The notes: generated from the sequence alone by a model not told the origin. 64,000 nt of DNA from Euryhalocaulis sp050486445 (GCA_050486445.1 JBJHDH010000009.1:18170-82169); one strand, 5' to 3'; positions 16,807 to 25,074 are shown, counted from the stretch's first letter. A program made the numbers and translations.

Positions 16807-18284
16807 GAGCCGTCTCCGAAGGCTGGCGCCGCGTAATCATAAATGGGACCGGCCAGGAAAAAGAGCAGGAACGCTCCCGCCGCCGCCAGCACGGCTGGCA
16901 GGACGGTGAGTCTTGGCGCCTGTCCGGTCCGCCCTTCTTCCGGCTCGGCTGTCTGGGGAGAAAGGAAGGCGCGCACAGGAATGATGACGAGATAGGCGAG
17001 CGTCAGCATGGTGGACAAGGAAAGCGCCGCCAGCGCCCAGTATGCGCCCGACTCCCCTGCGCCCTGCGCCAGGAACAGCTTGGCCCACATGCCTGCGAGC
17101 GGCGGCAGGCCGGCGATGGATAGCGAAGCGACAAAGAACGCGCCGAACAGAAACGGCATGCGCTTTCCATAGCCTTTGGTGTCGTCCGTTCCCTTCAGGC
17201 CGGTGGCGGTGGTGAAGGCGCCCGCGCACATGAACAGAACGATCTTGGCCCAGGCATGGGCGACGATCTGCATCGCCGCGCCGGCCAGCGCCAGGGGCGT
17301 GGCCAGCATCGCGCCCAGCGTGGCGTAGGAAAGCTGCGACACGGTGGAAAACGCCAGCCGCGCCTTCATGTCTTTCTTCGACAGGGCGATCAGCCCGGCC
17401 AGCACGATGGACGCCGCCGCGATCATGGCGATGGCGTTCGCCGCCGGATGGCCGGAAACGGTCTGTGGCCCGAAAATATAGACGACCACCTTCAGGATGG
17501 TGAAAACCCCGGCCTTCACCACCGCCACCGCGTGCAGCAGGGCGGAGACCGGCGTGGGCGCCACCATCGCGGCGGGCAGCCAGCCATGCACCGGCATCAG
17601 CGCCGCCTTGCCGATTCCGAACGCATACAGAACCAGAAGAATGCCGATGGTCATGCTTTCCAGACCGGCGCCGGCCAGCAGGCCGCCGGGAAGAAACTCG
17701 GTAGAGCCGGTCAGCGCATAGGTCGTGACGATGGCCGGCAGCAGCAGACCCAGCGACGTGCCCAGCAGGATCAGCAGATAAATCCGCGCGCCGCGCCGCG
17801 CCTTCTCGTCGCCCTTGTGCGCGACCAGCGGATAGGTGGAGAGCGTCAGCGCCTCGTAGAACACGAACAGGGTCAGCATATTGCCGGCCAGCGCCACGCC
17901 CATCGTCGCAGCGATGGAGACGGCGAAGAAAGCATAGAAGCGCGTCTGATCCTTTTCCGCGTTGCCGCGCATATAGCCGATGGAGAACAGCGAGTTCAGG
18001 ATCCACAATCCGCTCGCCGTCGCCGCGAACAATGCGCCCAGCGGCTCCAGCCGCAGCGTGATCTCCAGACCCGGCGCGATATTGGCCAGTATCAGCTCCG
18101 GCCGCGCGCCGTTACCGACCGCGATGACCAGCGGCGCGATATTGAGCGCCAGCGCGCCGGCGCAGGTCAGCGTCGCCGCCTCGCGCAGGTTTGGCCGCGC
18201 GCCCAGCGCCAGAATCGCCGCAAGCCCGGCAAGCGGCAGTATCAGGGCCAGCGCCAGTCCGATTTCCGGCGTCCACAGCGTCAT
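16803..18284 (-). CDS. Mrp-type antiporter, second MrpD-like proton-conducting subunit
   Basis: A 493-residue protein with about 14 transmembrane helices, of the MrpD/NuoM family. The conserved TM5 Glu lies in LFVFYEALTLSTYPLVAHKG, and the family block YAFGIGKAALMPVHGWLPAAM precedes PTPVSALLHAVAVVKAG, the typical Lys- and His-containing helices. It starts at the ATG 18284, overlapping the upstream gene in an ATGA. The open frame before that ATG is a shadow. It follows the first MrpD-like gene directly, so the complex has duplicated ion-pumping modules. Confidence 0.9.
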   Translation of the reverse strand: MTLWTPEIGLALALILPLAGLAAILALGARPNLREAATLTCAGALALNIAPLVIAVGNGARPELILANIAPGLEITLRLEPLGALFAATASGLWILNSLFSIGYMRGNAEKDQTRFYAFFAVSIAATMGVALAGNMLTLFVFYEALTLSTYPLVAHKGDEKARRGARIYLLILLGTSLGLLLPAIVTTYALTGSTEFLPGGLLAGAGLESMTIGILLVLYAFGIGKAALMPVHGWLPAAMVAPTPVSALLHAVAVVKAGVFTILKVVVYIFGPQTVSGHPAANAIAMIAAASIVLAGLIALSKKDMKARLAFSTVSQLSYATLGAMLATPLALAGAAMQIVAHAWAKIVLFMCAGAFTTATGLKGTDDTKGYGKRMPFLFGAFFVASLSIAGLPPLAGMWAKLFLAQGAGESGAYWALAALSLSTMLTLAYLVIIPVRAFLSPQTAEPEEGRTGQAPRLTVLPAVLAAAGAFLLFFLAGPIYDYAAPAFGDGS

Positions 18285-19804
18285 GGCATAAGTCCCAGCG
18301 CTGTGTTCGCCGCCGCCTGCGCCAGCCGGATCGGGAACTCCGCCCACAGGCCGAACACAATATTGGCGATGGCCAGCGCCCAGAGCGGCGCCAGCGTGAG
18401 GGCGCCCGCTTTAGGCGCGGGCGCGCCGTGCTCGCGCGGCGGCGGGGCGTGCAGATACATCGCCTCCAGCACGCGGCCGACATAGAAGAAGGACAGCACC
18501 GACATGAAAGCCAGAACGGCGACGGCCGGCCACCAGCCAAGATCGAGCCAGGCGTTCAGCAGCGCCCATTTCGAGACAAAGCCCGCGGTGCCCGGCACGC
18601 CGATCAGGCTGAGCCCGCCAATGGCGAGCGCCGCCGCGGTCCAGGGCATGGCGCGGCCAAGGCCGCGCAATTCGGCCACGCGCGTCGCGCCGAAATGCAG
18701 CCACAGCACGCCGAGCGCCATGAAGATCGCGCCCTTCATCAGCGCGTGATTGAACAGATGCAGCATCGAGGCCGACAGGCCCGCGGCGGTGGCTGCTCCT
18801 GCGCCCAGCAGCATGGCCCCGACCTGCGCCACAGAGGAATAGGCGAACACCCGGCGCACATCGGTTTGCAGCACGGCCATGATCGAGGCGAAGATCATGC
18901 CGAGCGCGCCCAGCGGCGCGATCATCCAGACCAGAACCGCGCCCGCGTATCCCCATTGCGGGTCGAATACCATGAAGCCGAAGCGCAGCATGGCGTAGAA
19001 CGCCACCTTGGTGGCGGTGGCGGCGAGGAAGGCCGTCACCACGGTCGGCGCATAGGTATAGGCGCCGGGCAGCCAGCTGTGCAGCGGATACATCGCCAGC
19101 TTCAGCCCCAGCCCGACCGTGATGAAGGCGAAGCCGACCTGCACCGTGCGGTCCTGTTGAAGCGCCGGCAGGGCCTCTGCGATGCCCGCCATGTTCAGCG
19201 TGCCGGTCGCCATATAGAGAAAGCCGACGCCGATCACGAAGAAGGTCGCGCCGATTGTCCCCATCACCAGATAATTGAACGCGGCGGATAACGCCCTGCG
19301 GTCGCGGCGCGCGCCCATCGCCACCAGCGCGTAGGTGGAGATCGAGGAAATCTCCAGAAACACGAACATGTTGAAGGCGTCGCCGGTGATCGCGACCCCG
19401 AGCAGGCCGGAGAGGCAGAGCAGAAGCGCGGAATAAAAGAGCGGCGTGCGCTCCCGTTCAATCTCGGCGCGCGCGGAGGCCGGCGCATAGACCGCGCACA
19501 GCACGCCGATCAGCGCGACCAGCAGCGCCATGCCGGCGTTCAGCCCGTCGACCCGGTATTCGATGCCCAGCGGCGGCGCCCAGGCGCCCAGCGCATAGGA
19601 CTGCACGCCGGATGTCAGAACCGCCGTCACCAGCAATGCGGCGAACAGCAGCGCGCCCAGCGCCCCGGCCAGCGCAACCGCCCAGGCCATGCGCGCGGAC
19701 GGCAGGATGGCGGCGAAGGCGGACGCGATCATCGGAACAATGACCAGCAGCGGCGGCGCGTGCGCTGTCAGCCAGGCTGTCATGGTTGCAACGGTTTCCG
19801 GCAT
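18281..19804 (-). CDS. mrpD: Mrp-type antiporter subunit D
   Basis: A 507-residue polytopic protein closest in layout to MrpD/MnhD. It shows the TM5 Glu (MFVFLEISSISTYALVAMG), the lysine helix (GLGLKLAMYPLHSWLPGAY) and TAFLAATATKVAFYAMLR. MrpD is an essential ion-translocating subunit that exchanges external protons for cytosolic Na+ or K+. It directly follows MrpC, overlapping it by one base, in the usual Mrp order. Confidence 0.92.
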   Translation of the reverse strand: MPETVATMTAWLTAHAPPLLVIVPMIASAFAAILPSARMAWAVALAGALGALLFAALLVTAVLTSGVQSYALGAWAPPLGIEYRVDGLNAGMALLVALIGVLCAVYAPASARAEIERERTPLFYSALLLCLSGLLGVAITGDAFNMFVFLEISSISTYALVAMGARRDRRALSAAFNYLVMGTIGATFFVIGVGFLYMATGTLNMAGIAEALPALQQDRTVQVGFAFITVGLGLKLAMYPLHSWLPGAYTYAPTVVTAFLAATATKVAFYAMLRFGFMVFDPQWGYAGAVLVWMIAPLGALGMIFASIMAVLQTDVRRVFAYSSVAQVGAMLLGAGAATAAGLSASMLHLFNHALMKGAIFMALGVLWLHFGATRVAELRGLGRAMPWTAAALAIGGLSLIGVPGTAGFVSKWALLNAWLDLGWWPAVAVLAFMSVLSFFYVGRVLEAMYLHAPPPREHGAPAPKAGALTLAPLWALAIANIVFGLWAEFPIRLAQAAANTALGLMP

Positions 19805-20184
19805 CAGACCCTGTCCGAAGCCAGGTCCGCGCGGTGCAGATCCTGTTCCTCAATCGAGCCATAGGCCTCACGGATGCGCACCACCAGCGCCAGCCCCACG
19901 GCCAGTGTCGATACGCCCACCACGATGGCGGTCAGGATCAGCACGTGCGGCAGCGGGTTGGCGTAAAGCGCATCCGCCGGACCCGTATAGGGATCGACGA
20001 CCGGCGGGCGCCCGCCGGCCACCTTTGCGACCGAGATATAGAGAAGGAACATCGAAGTCTGGAACAGCACGACGCCGACCAGCTTCTTCACCAGATTGCC
20101 GGTGGAAAACACGACATAGAGCCCGGTCATCATCAGGATGATGACAATGGCGTAGTTGAACCGTTCAACCACGAACTCCAGCAT
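19804..20184 (-). CDS. mrpC: Mrp-type antiporter subunit C (NuoK-like)
   Basis: A 126-residue protein with three transmembrane helices, homologous to NuoK. The segment TGLYVVFSTGNLVKKLVGVVLFQTSMFLLYIS is typical of MrpC/MnhC. It ends with a soluble acidic tail. The ATG at 20184 is preceded by GGAG at 8 bases; a GTG three codons earlier overlaps that site. It sits between MrpB and MrpD. Confidence 0.92.
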   Translation of the reverse strand: MLEFVVERFNYAIVIILMMTGLYVVFSTGNLVKKLVGVVLFQTSMFLLYISVAKVAGGRPPVVDPYTGPADALYANPLPHVLILTAIVVGVSTLAVGLALVVRIREAYGSIEEQDLHRADLASDRV

Positions 20185-20186
20185 GG

Positions 20187-20612
20187 TCACCACTCCTCGT
20201 CCGGAATGTCGCGTTCGCGTCCGGCGAAGGCATAGAAAATCAGCAGTACGACGGCGGTGACGGTGAGCAGAACGCCGAACTCCACCAGCATGATGCCGGC
20301 GTGCTGGCCGCCCGGCAGCACGAAATAGTCAAGATAGGCGCCGCCCAGCGCCAGACCTGCGATCCCCACCCCGGCGAACAGCAGCACGCCCAGCGCCGCG
20401 CAGATCAGCACCGCGAATGGCGGTATGGCGCGCATCGCCCGTTCTGTTCCGAACACCAGCGCATAGAGAATGCCGGCGGAGGCGACGATCACGCCGGCCT
20501 GAAAGCCGCCGCCGGCGCCGAAATCGCCGTGGAACTGCACATAGAGGCCAAGCACCACAATCAGCGGGATCAGCAGCTTGGCGATGATCTTCAGGATGAT
20601 GTGGTCGATCAT
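20187..20612 (-). CDS. mrpB: Mrp-type antiporter subunit B
   Basis: A 141-residue membrane protein with four helices. It contains the MrpB/MnhB signature HGDFGAGGGFQAGVIVASAG and LVEFGVLLTVTAVVLLIFYA near the C-terminus. The coding start is the ATG at 20612, overlapping the upstream gene in an ATGA. The much longer open frame to 21047 is a shadow of that gene. Confidence 0.92.
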   Translation of the reverse strand: MIDHIILKIIAKLLIPLIVVLGLYVQFHGDFGAGGGFQAGVIVASAGILYALVFGTERAMRAIPPFAVLICAALGVLLFAGVGIAGLALGGAYLDYFVLPGGQHAGIMLVEFGVLLTVTAVVLLIFYAFAGRERDIPDEEW

Positions 20613-21184
20613 TTCGGGCCATCCTTCGCCGCCGCCGCCCCGCGCGCGCGCCGCCGCACGCCGAGCAGCATCAGCACGCCGACCCCGCCGGTGAAAATCA
20701 CCGCCACCTCGCCCAGCGTATCCAGTCCGCGATAGCTGGCCAGGATCGCAGTCACGACATTGGGCACGTGCATGTCCGGCCCGGCGCGCTCCAGATAGTC
20801 GCGTCCGACGCCGGAATTGGCCGGCGTGCTCGGCTCGCCATAGGGCGGCAGATCGGGCAGGGCGTAGAACAGCGCGGCGCCGGCGACGATGGCGGCGGCG
20901 AGCGGACCGATCTTGCGCTTCAGCGGCGCCGGGCGCGCGCGCCGCGCCGTCAGCAGCATCGCGCCCAGCACCAGAACCGTGGCGATGCCCGCGCCGACCG
21001 CCGCCTCGGTAAAGGCGACATCCGGCGCATCCAGCGCCAGGAACCACACCGCCGTGATGAGACTATAGACCCCGATCAGCATCGCCACGGCGAACAGGTC
21101 GTTCACCCGCACGATGGCGAAGGCCGTGGCGACCAGCATCGCCAGGAATACAAGATCCAGAATGATGAGCGGGTCGACAATCAT
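20609..21184 (-). CDS. Mrp-type antiporter, MrpA C-terminal module (DUF4040 plus MbhE-like)
   Basis: A 191-residue protein that corresponds to the C-terminal end of MrpA, encoded here as a separate gene. The DUF4040 part holds ALDAPDVAFTEAAVGAGIATVL; the MbhE-like part holds YRGLDTLGEVAVIFTGGVGVLMLLG. In standard operons these modules are fused to the large NuoL-like half of MrpA, and no such full MrpA gene occurs here. The MrpD-type subunits encoded downstream presumably supply that function. Confidence 0.82.
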   Translation of the reverse strand: MIVDPLIILDLVFLAMLVATAFAIVRVNDLFAVAMLIGVYSLITAVWFLALDAPDVAFTEAAVGAGIATVLVLGAMLLTARRARPAPLKRKIGPLAAAIVAGAALFYALPDLPPYGEPSTPANSGVGRDYLERAGPDMHVPNVVTAILASYRGLDTLGEVAVIFTGGVGVLMLLGVRRRARGAAAAKDGPK

Positions 21185-21540
21185 GCCGGATCCTCATCGG
21201 TCTTTCCGCGCCGCCGCAGGCGGCCCAGCATCGGCTCCAGCCCCGCGCGATGCGCGGCATGGGCGATGGCGTGCGCCGCCGTCGGGCTGGTCAGGAACAG
21301 GAACAGGGCCACCAGGGCCAGCTTGGCCGCCAGCAGGGTGAAGCCGGCCTTCACGATCAGGCCCAGCAGCACCAGCGCGGCGCCCAGCGTATCGGTGAGG
21401 CCCGCGGCGTGAATGCGCGTGTAGAAATCGGGCAGGCGCAGCACGCCAATGGCGCCCGCCAGCACGAAGAGCAGCCCGGCCAGCACCAGAACGGCGCTGA
21501 CGCCAAAGCGCGCGAGTTCCCAGATTTCCGCCGGGCTCAC
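21181..21540 (-). CDS. mrpG: Mrp-type antiporter subunit G
   Basis: A 119-residue protein with three transmembrane helices and the clear MrpG/MnhG signature GAIGVLRLPDFYTRIHAAG followed by TDTLGAALVLLGLIV. The C-terminus is basic and cytosolic. It overlaps its neighbours by four bases on both sides. Confidence 0.94.
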   Translation of the reverse strand: MSPAEIWELARFGVSAVLVLAGLLFVLAGAIGVLRLPDFYTRIHAAGLTDTLGAALVLLGLIVKAGFTLLAAKLALVALFLFLTSPTAAHAIAHAAHRAGLEPMLGRLRRRGKTDEDPA

Positions 21541-21866
21541 CGCTTTTCTCCGTGCAGGTCTTCGCGCAGCTCGGCCCAGGTCGTGGGGGCCAGCGCTACA
21601 TCCAGCGCGCGATAGCGGAAGAATTTCAGAACCGCGATGGTCGCGATGAAATTGATAAGCGCATAGAGCAGCGCAATGTCGACGCCGAATGCGTGGTCGG
21701 TGATGAAGCCGTAAAGACAGAGGAACAGCACGGTCTTGGCGCCGAAACTGTTGGCCGCCAGCGCCCGGTCATAGAGCGTGGGGCCGTTCAGCAGCCGCGC
21801 CAGGATCAGCGCCATGGCGGCGATCAGGATCAGCGTTGCGGCCAGATAGAACCAGAATTCGATCAT
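21537..21866 (-). CDS. mrpF: Mrp-type antiporter subunit F
   Basis: A 109-residue protein with three transmembrane helices. It contains the MrpF signature LARLLNGPTLYDRALAANSFG and the IALLYALINFIATIAVLKFF helix. It overlaps mrpE and mrpG by four bases each. Confidence 0.93.
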   Translation of the reverse strand: MIEFWFYLAATLILIAAMALILARLLNGPTLYDRALAANSFGAKTVLFLCLYGFITDHAFGVDIALLYALINFIATIAVLKFFRYRALDVALAPTTWAELREDLHGEKR

Positions 21867-22357
21867 GGTTTTAGCGGCTTCACCGGCGGGTCGAAGGCGA
21901 TGGCGGCGCGCCGTCCCATTTCCACAAGCCCGTCCTCGCTGGACAGCGAGGCGTCCAGCTCATGCACCAGGATGGTGGATGCGCCGACATCGACGGCCAC
22001 CGTTCCGGGCGTCAGGGTGATGGAATTGGCGAAAGTGGCGAGGGCCAGACTCGAACGCTGCGTCGATGGCGCCCGCACCACGCGCGGTTCGATGTCCAGC
22101 TTCGGGCGCAGAACCAGCTTCAGCACCGCGATATTGGCGCGGACAATCTCCCTGGCCAGCCACAGCCAATAGGGGATGTTCCTGTGCAGGCCCTGATAGG
22201 GGACAATCTCCCAGTCGATCAGGTCCATGCGCCGGACCAGCGCCACGGTGAAGATCACGGATCCCGCGCCCAGCATCAGGAACAGCGGATCGGTCTGGCC
22301 CGAAAGCACCCACCACATCAAAGTGAGTACAACCGCCAGTCCCGCTGCGTACGCCAT
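21863..22357 (-). CDS. mrpE: Mrp-type antiporter subunit E
   Basis: A 164-residue protein, the first gene of the antiporter operon. Two N-terminal hydrophobic helices precede a domain with YWLWLAREIVRANIAVLKLV, FANSITLTPGTVAVDVG and ILVHELDA, which are MrpE/MnhE hallmarks. A GAGGA ribosome-binding site precedes the ATG at 22357. No gene lies directly upstream on this strand, so the promoter should be in the 180-bp space to 22537. Confidence 0.94.
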   Translation of the reverse strand: MAYAAGLAVVLTLMWWVLSGQTDPLFLMLGAGSVIFTVALVRRMDLIDWEIVPYQGLHRNIPYWLWLAREIVRANIAVLKLVLRPKLDIEPRVVRAPSTQRSSLALATFANSITLTPGTVAVDVGASTILVHELDASLSSEDGLVEMGRRAAIAFDPPVKPLKP

Positions 22358-22400
22358 TGGTCCTCCTCGAAGGCGCGGCCTTCCGACCGGACGAGAGCGC

Positions 22401-22427
22401 CGGGCGAAAAAGTGGGAACCGGTTTTT
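22401..22427. repeat. Intergenic repeat copy 2 (AGTGGGAACCGGTT type)
   Basis: GGCGAAAAAGTGGGAACCGG lies upstream of mrpE. Its reverse complement recurs, with a 2-base deletion, at 14751-14773 beyond the other end of the operon. Confidence 0.5.
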
Positions 22428-22457
22428 CACATAACCGGCGCGGCCACTCATAAATCC

Positions 22458-22495
22458 ACGGCATCCGGCGATCCAACCCGATTGCCGGATGCCGT
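22458..22495 (-). terminator. Strong hairpin between the gafZ-like gene and the Mrp operon
   Basis: ACGGCATCCGGC (22458-22469) and GCCGGATGCCGT (22484-22495) are perfect 12-bp inverted arms around a 14-base loop. It stands 42 bases downstream of the gafZ-like stop codon and upstream of mrpE. There is no T-tract, so it may be a Rho-assisted terminator or an mRNA 3'-end stabiliser rather than a classic intrinsic terminator. Confidence 0.45.
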
Positions 22496-22536
22496 AGGAC
22501 TAGAGAAGGCGGCCCGGCCCGGCAAGGAAAAGCGGA

Positions 22537-23292
22537 TCACGCCCTGACAGATGGCGCAGATGTGAGCCCGTAATGCTGCGCCAGCCGCGCCAGCGCCAGC
22601 TTCACGCCCAGCCTTCCTGTGCGGCGCGGCCAGTTCTGCGCGCGCTCCACCGCCTCCAGGCTCAGCTCGCGCCACAGAATGTCGAGCAGCACGGAAGACA
22701 GCGGCGCGCCGACATAATCCAGCGCGGCATTGACCCGTGTGCGCGCCGCCAGCGTCGCGTCCGCCGCTCCGCCGGGATCGCGCCCGGTGCGCGCCGCGCC
22801 CTTGCCGGCCGGCGGCGCGCCCCAGTCCATGGTCACGCGTGCATTATATGTGGAGCGGGCCAGATCGGCGCGCAGCCGTTCGCCCGCCGTCAGCTCCGCC
22901 CAGTCGAACGAGGCCTGCCCGCTCGCGGAATCCGAGCGGGTCAGGCGCGCCAGCGGCGATTCCGCCAGATTGACCGTGACCGGTCCGCCGCCGCCATCGG
23001 GCATGGCGCGTTCGGCCAGAATCCGGTGCTGGACCGCGAAATCCTGGCTCCGCCCGGCGCGCAGCCGCGTCAGCCGGGCGCGTCCCGCTTCGGTCAGCGC
23101 CCGCACGGGCCCGCCGCTGACGGTTCCCGCCGCGATCAGCGCCCGCATGTCGGCGTCGCCGATCCGGAGCAGCGGCCGTCGCCGCCGGTCGCCGTCTGGA
23201 AAGGCGGCCCAGCCATCCGGCCCATCCGGGGCCAGCGTCACACCCGGCGCGCTCAGCCGGCGCAACAGGCGCATTTCCGCCGCCGGGGTCAT
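22537..23292 (-). CDS. DUF6456 protein, GafZ-like GTA regulator
   Basis: A 251-residue protein whose C-terminal half carries the DUF6456 pattern: FDWAELTAGERLRADLARS, then ARVTMDWGAP, then DYVGAPLSSVLLDILWRELSLEAVE and RLGVKLALARLAQHYGL. In Caulobacter the split activators GafY and GafZ correspond to the N- and C-terminal parts of Rhodobacter GafA, and GafZ is proposed to act as an antiterminator across the GTA operon. This gene overlaps the preceding DnaA-III-type gene by four bases, giving the same two-gene layout. The GTA terminase gene is about 5 kb away. The family match is by eye. Confidence 0.65.
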   Translation of the reverse strand: MTPAAEMRLLRRLSAPGVTLAPDGPDGWAAFPDGDRRRRPLLRIGDADMRALIAAGTVSGGPVRALTEAGRARLTRLRAGRSQDFAVQHRILAERAMPDGGGGPVTVNLAESPLARLTRSDSASGQASFDWAELTAGERLRADLARSTYNARVTMDWGAPPAGKGAARTGRDPGGAADATLAARTRVNAALDYVGAPLSSVLLDILWRELSLEAVERAQNWPRRTGRLGVKLALARLAQHYGLTSAPSVRA

Positions 23293-23654
23293 TTCCGCAC
23301 CGCCGCGACAGAGGGGGGAAGGCAGTCATCGGGCTGGGGCGTGCTGCGCAACGCCTCCTCCAGCGCCTCGATCATCGAGTCGAAATCGGGATCGTCGCGG
23401 GCGTCCTCCACCCGGTGGCAGGCGTATGAGGCGGTGGACCGGTCGCGTCCGAACGCGCCGGCCACCCGCGCCAGACTCATGCCAAATCCGACATGCAGCA
23501 GATACATGGCGACCTGCCGGAAAAACGAAACGCGGTGCGAGCGCCGGTCCTGTTCCAGCGCGCCGGGGTCGGCCCCGAACGCATAGGCGACCAGCGCACA
23601 TGTCAGGCGCGCGCGCGCCAGATCCGCTCTCAGACACGCCTCTTGCGAGGTCAT
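23289..23654 (-). CDS. DnaA domain III-like HTH protein, GafY-like GTA activator
   Basis: A 121-residue protein that is essentially one DnaA C-terminal-type helix-turn-helix: RQVAMYLLHVGFGMSLARVAGAFGRDRSTASYACHRVED. This is the fold used by DnaA to read DnaA boxes, but no ATPase domain is present. Free-standing copies next to a DUF6456 gene match the GafY/GafZ pair that activates GTA genes together with IHF in Caulobacter. It is the first gene of the pair. Another standalone DnaA-like transcription factor cannot be excluded. Confidence 0.65.
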   Translation of the reverse strand: MTSQEACLRADLARARLTCALVAYAFGADPGALEQDRRSHRVSFFRQVAMYLLHVGFGMSLARVAGAFGRDRSTASYACHRVEDARDDPDFDSMIEALEEALRSTPQPDDCLPPSVAAVRK

Positions 23655-23797
23655 TTTTTACTCCTCCGCCGATGTCCGGTCAGCCTAGCGGGCCGGCGGC
23701 ACCCAGAGGAATTTATTCCTATCTTGCGCGTAAAAGGAAGGCTAAGCGGATGATTTTACAGTGGCGGAGGCAAGAAAAATGCGGGGAGATTCGCGGC

Positions 23798-24292
23798 TCA
23801 GCCGGCCCAGGCCATGGCCGGGGCGTGCAATGCGCCCTCGAAGGGGCGGAAACTCTCATGGCCCAGCACAAGACTGGGATAATCCGCCGCGCCCGTGAAC
23901 GGCAGGCGCAGCCAGAAGCGCGCCATGGTGCGCGGACCGTTCCACCACAGGCGCTGCGCCCCGCAGACCGGGCCGCGCGTCTCGCAGGCGAAGTCCAGCG
24001 CGCGGCGCCAGGTGCGCAGGCTGGCGCCCAGCGGCAGCTCGCCCAGCGCGCAACCGCTGATTTCTTCGCCCAGCGTGTCGAACAGCGCCGTGCCGGCAAG
24101 CCGCACCCGCCAGTCCTCGCCGCAGCGTTCGTATAAAGTGACATTGGGCAGCAGCCGGGCGATTTCCGCAGGCTTCAGCGACCCGCGCGGGGGGGCGCCC
24201 CCATCGGGACATTGCGCGCGCCACCAATCGTAGAGCTGCAACTGATCTTCGATCAGAATCTGAGCACGAAAGAGTCCCCCGCACGCGGACAT
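23798..24292 (-). CDS. PAS-domain protein (PAS_5-like)
   Basis: A 164-residue protein with a single PAS-like domain of the alphaproteobacterial PAS_5 type. The pattern includes LYDWWRAQCPDGGAPPRGSLKPAEIARLLPNVTLYE, a core WRVRLAGTALFDTLGEEISG, and a C-terminal sheet FWLRLPFTGAADYPSLVLGHESF. Such proteins probably sense a small ligand; the role is unknown. The ATG at 24292 follows GAGGA at 5 bases and is preferred over the ATG at 24313. A 17-bp palindrome lies about 70 bp upstream. Confidence 0.65.
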   Translation of the reverse strand: MSACGGLFRAQILIEDQLQLYDWWRAQCPDGGAPPRGSLKPAEIARLLPNVTLYERCGEDWRVRLAGTALFDTLGEEISGCALGELPLGASLRTWRRALDFACETRGPVCGAQRLWWNGPRTMARFWLRLPFTGAADYPSLVLGHESFRPFEGALHAPAMAWAG

Positions 24293-24361
24293 GATGTCCT
24301 CGTCCCCCCGCATCCGTTTTGTCTTTTGGTTAACGTGCGAATCACTATTCGATGATTTGCC

Positions 24362-24378
24362 GACTCTTGGCAAGAGTC
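24362..24378. promoter_or_regulatory. 17-bp palindrome upstream of the PAS protein gene
   Basis: GACTCTTGGCAAGAGTC has perfect 7-bp arms (GACTCTT/AAGAGTC) around a 3-base centre. It lies in the intergenic region between mucR and the PAS protein gene, about 70 bp before the latter, where an operator is plausible. Confidence 0.35.
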
Positions 24379-24439
24379 CCCGCGCGCCTTTTCCGCGTTG
24401 GGATTCAACAGGACTCACATTTCCGGATGCATGTATGGA

Positions 24440-24462
24440 AAAGGGGCCGCGAAGGCCCCTTT
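24440..24462 (-). terminator. Rho-independent terminator of mucR
   Basis: On the minus strand AAAGGGGCC and GGCCCCTTT form a 9-bp stem around a 5-base loop, ending in TTTT. It lies 39 bases after the mucR stop codon. The structure is almost symmetrical and could work on both strands. Confidence 0.75.
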
Positions 24463-24500
24463 TGACGTTTTCGTTAAGAAATGGCCGGCGAGCGCGGACT

Positions 24501-24908
24501 CTAAGCCTTGCGGCTGCTCTTGGCCTTGCGGCCCAGACCCATTTTCTTGGCCAGTTCAGAGCGTTGCTGGGCGTAATTGGGCGCAACCATGGGATAGTCC
24601 GGCGCCAGGCCCCATTTCTCGCGGTATTCCTGGGGCGACATATCGTATTTGGTGCGCAGGTGCCGCTTCAGCGATTTGAACTTTTTGCCGTCCTCCAGAC
24701 AGATCAGATAATCGTTATGGATGGACTTTTTCACCGGCACGGCGGGTTCGGGCGCCGGGGCAGGCGTGGCGCCGCTGTCGACATGGCGCAGCGCGGTATG
24801 CACGCCCTGGATGAGCGCAGGAACTTCGCTCGCGGGAATGACATTGTTGCTGACATAGGCGGCGACGACATCGGCCGTCATTTCAATAAGCTGAGTATTG
24901 TCTTCCAT
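24501..24908 (-). CDS. mucR: MucR/Ros family transcriptional regulator
   Basis: A 135-residue regulator: a helical N-terminal oligomerisation part (TADVVAAYVSNNVI), an Ala/Pro linker, and the Ros/MucR zinc-finger DNA-binding domain (CLEDGKKFKSLKRHLRTKYD, then SPQEYREKWGLAPDYPMVAP). Where Ros has CxxC, the second cysteine is Asp here, a substitution also known from other MucR proteins. MucR proteins repress surface, motility and cell-cycle genes at AT-rich sites and are H-NS-like. It is monocistronic with its own terminator. Confidence 0.92.
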   Translation of the reverse strand: MEDNTQLIEMTADVVAAYVSNNVIPASEVPALIQGVHTALRHVDSGATPAPAPEPAVPVKKSIHNDYLICLEDGKKFKSLKRHLRTKYDMSPQEYREKWGLAPDYPMVAPNYAQQRSELAKKMGLGRKAKSSRKA

Positions 24909-25074
24909 TTTCTTCTTTTGCCGATTTCTAGGGTTTGCGGCGAACTCTTAAGGTTTGCTCGCGGCAGGGAGTATAGATGAACGGCAGGCTCTGCAAGTCC
25001 GGCCTGAATTTTTATCGCAGCGGGCGGCGCAGGTGCATGGACGCGCACAGATCATCCAGCTAAAGCCCGCCGCC

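Noticed and set aside
20187..21047. 286-residue reading of MrpB with a long N-terminal extension
   Set aside because: The first about 145 residues overlap the MrpA-module gene in another frame and are basic low-complexity; the true MrpB starts at 20612.
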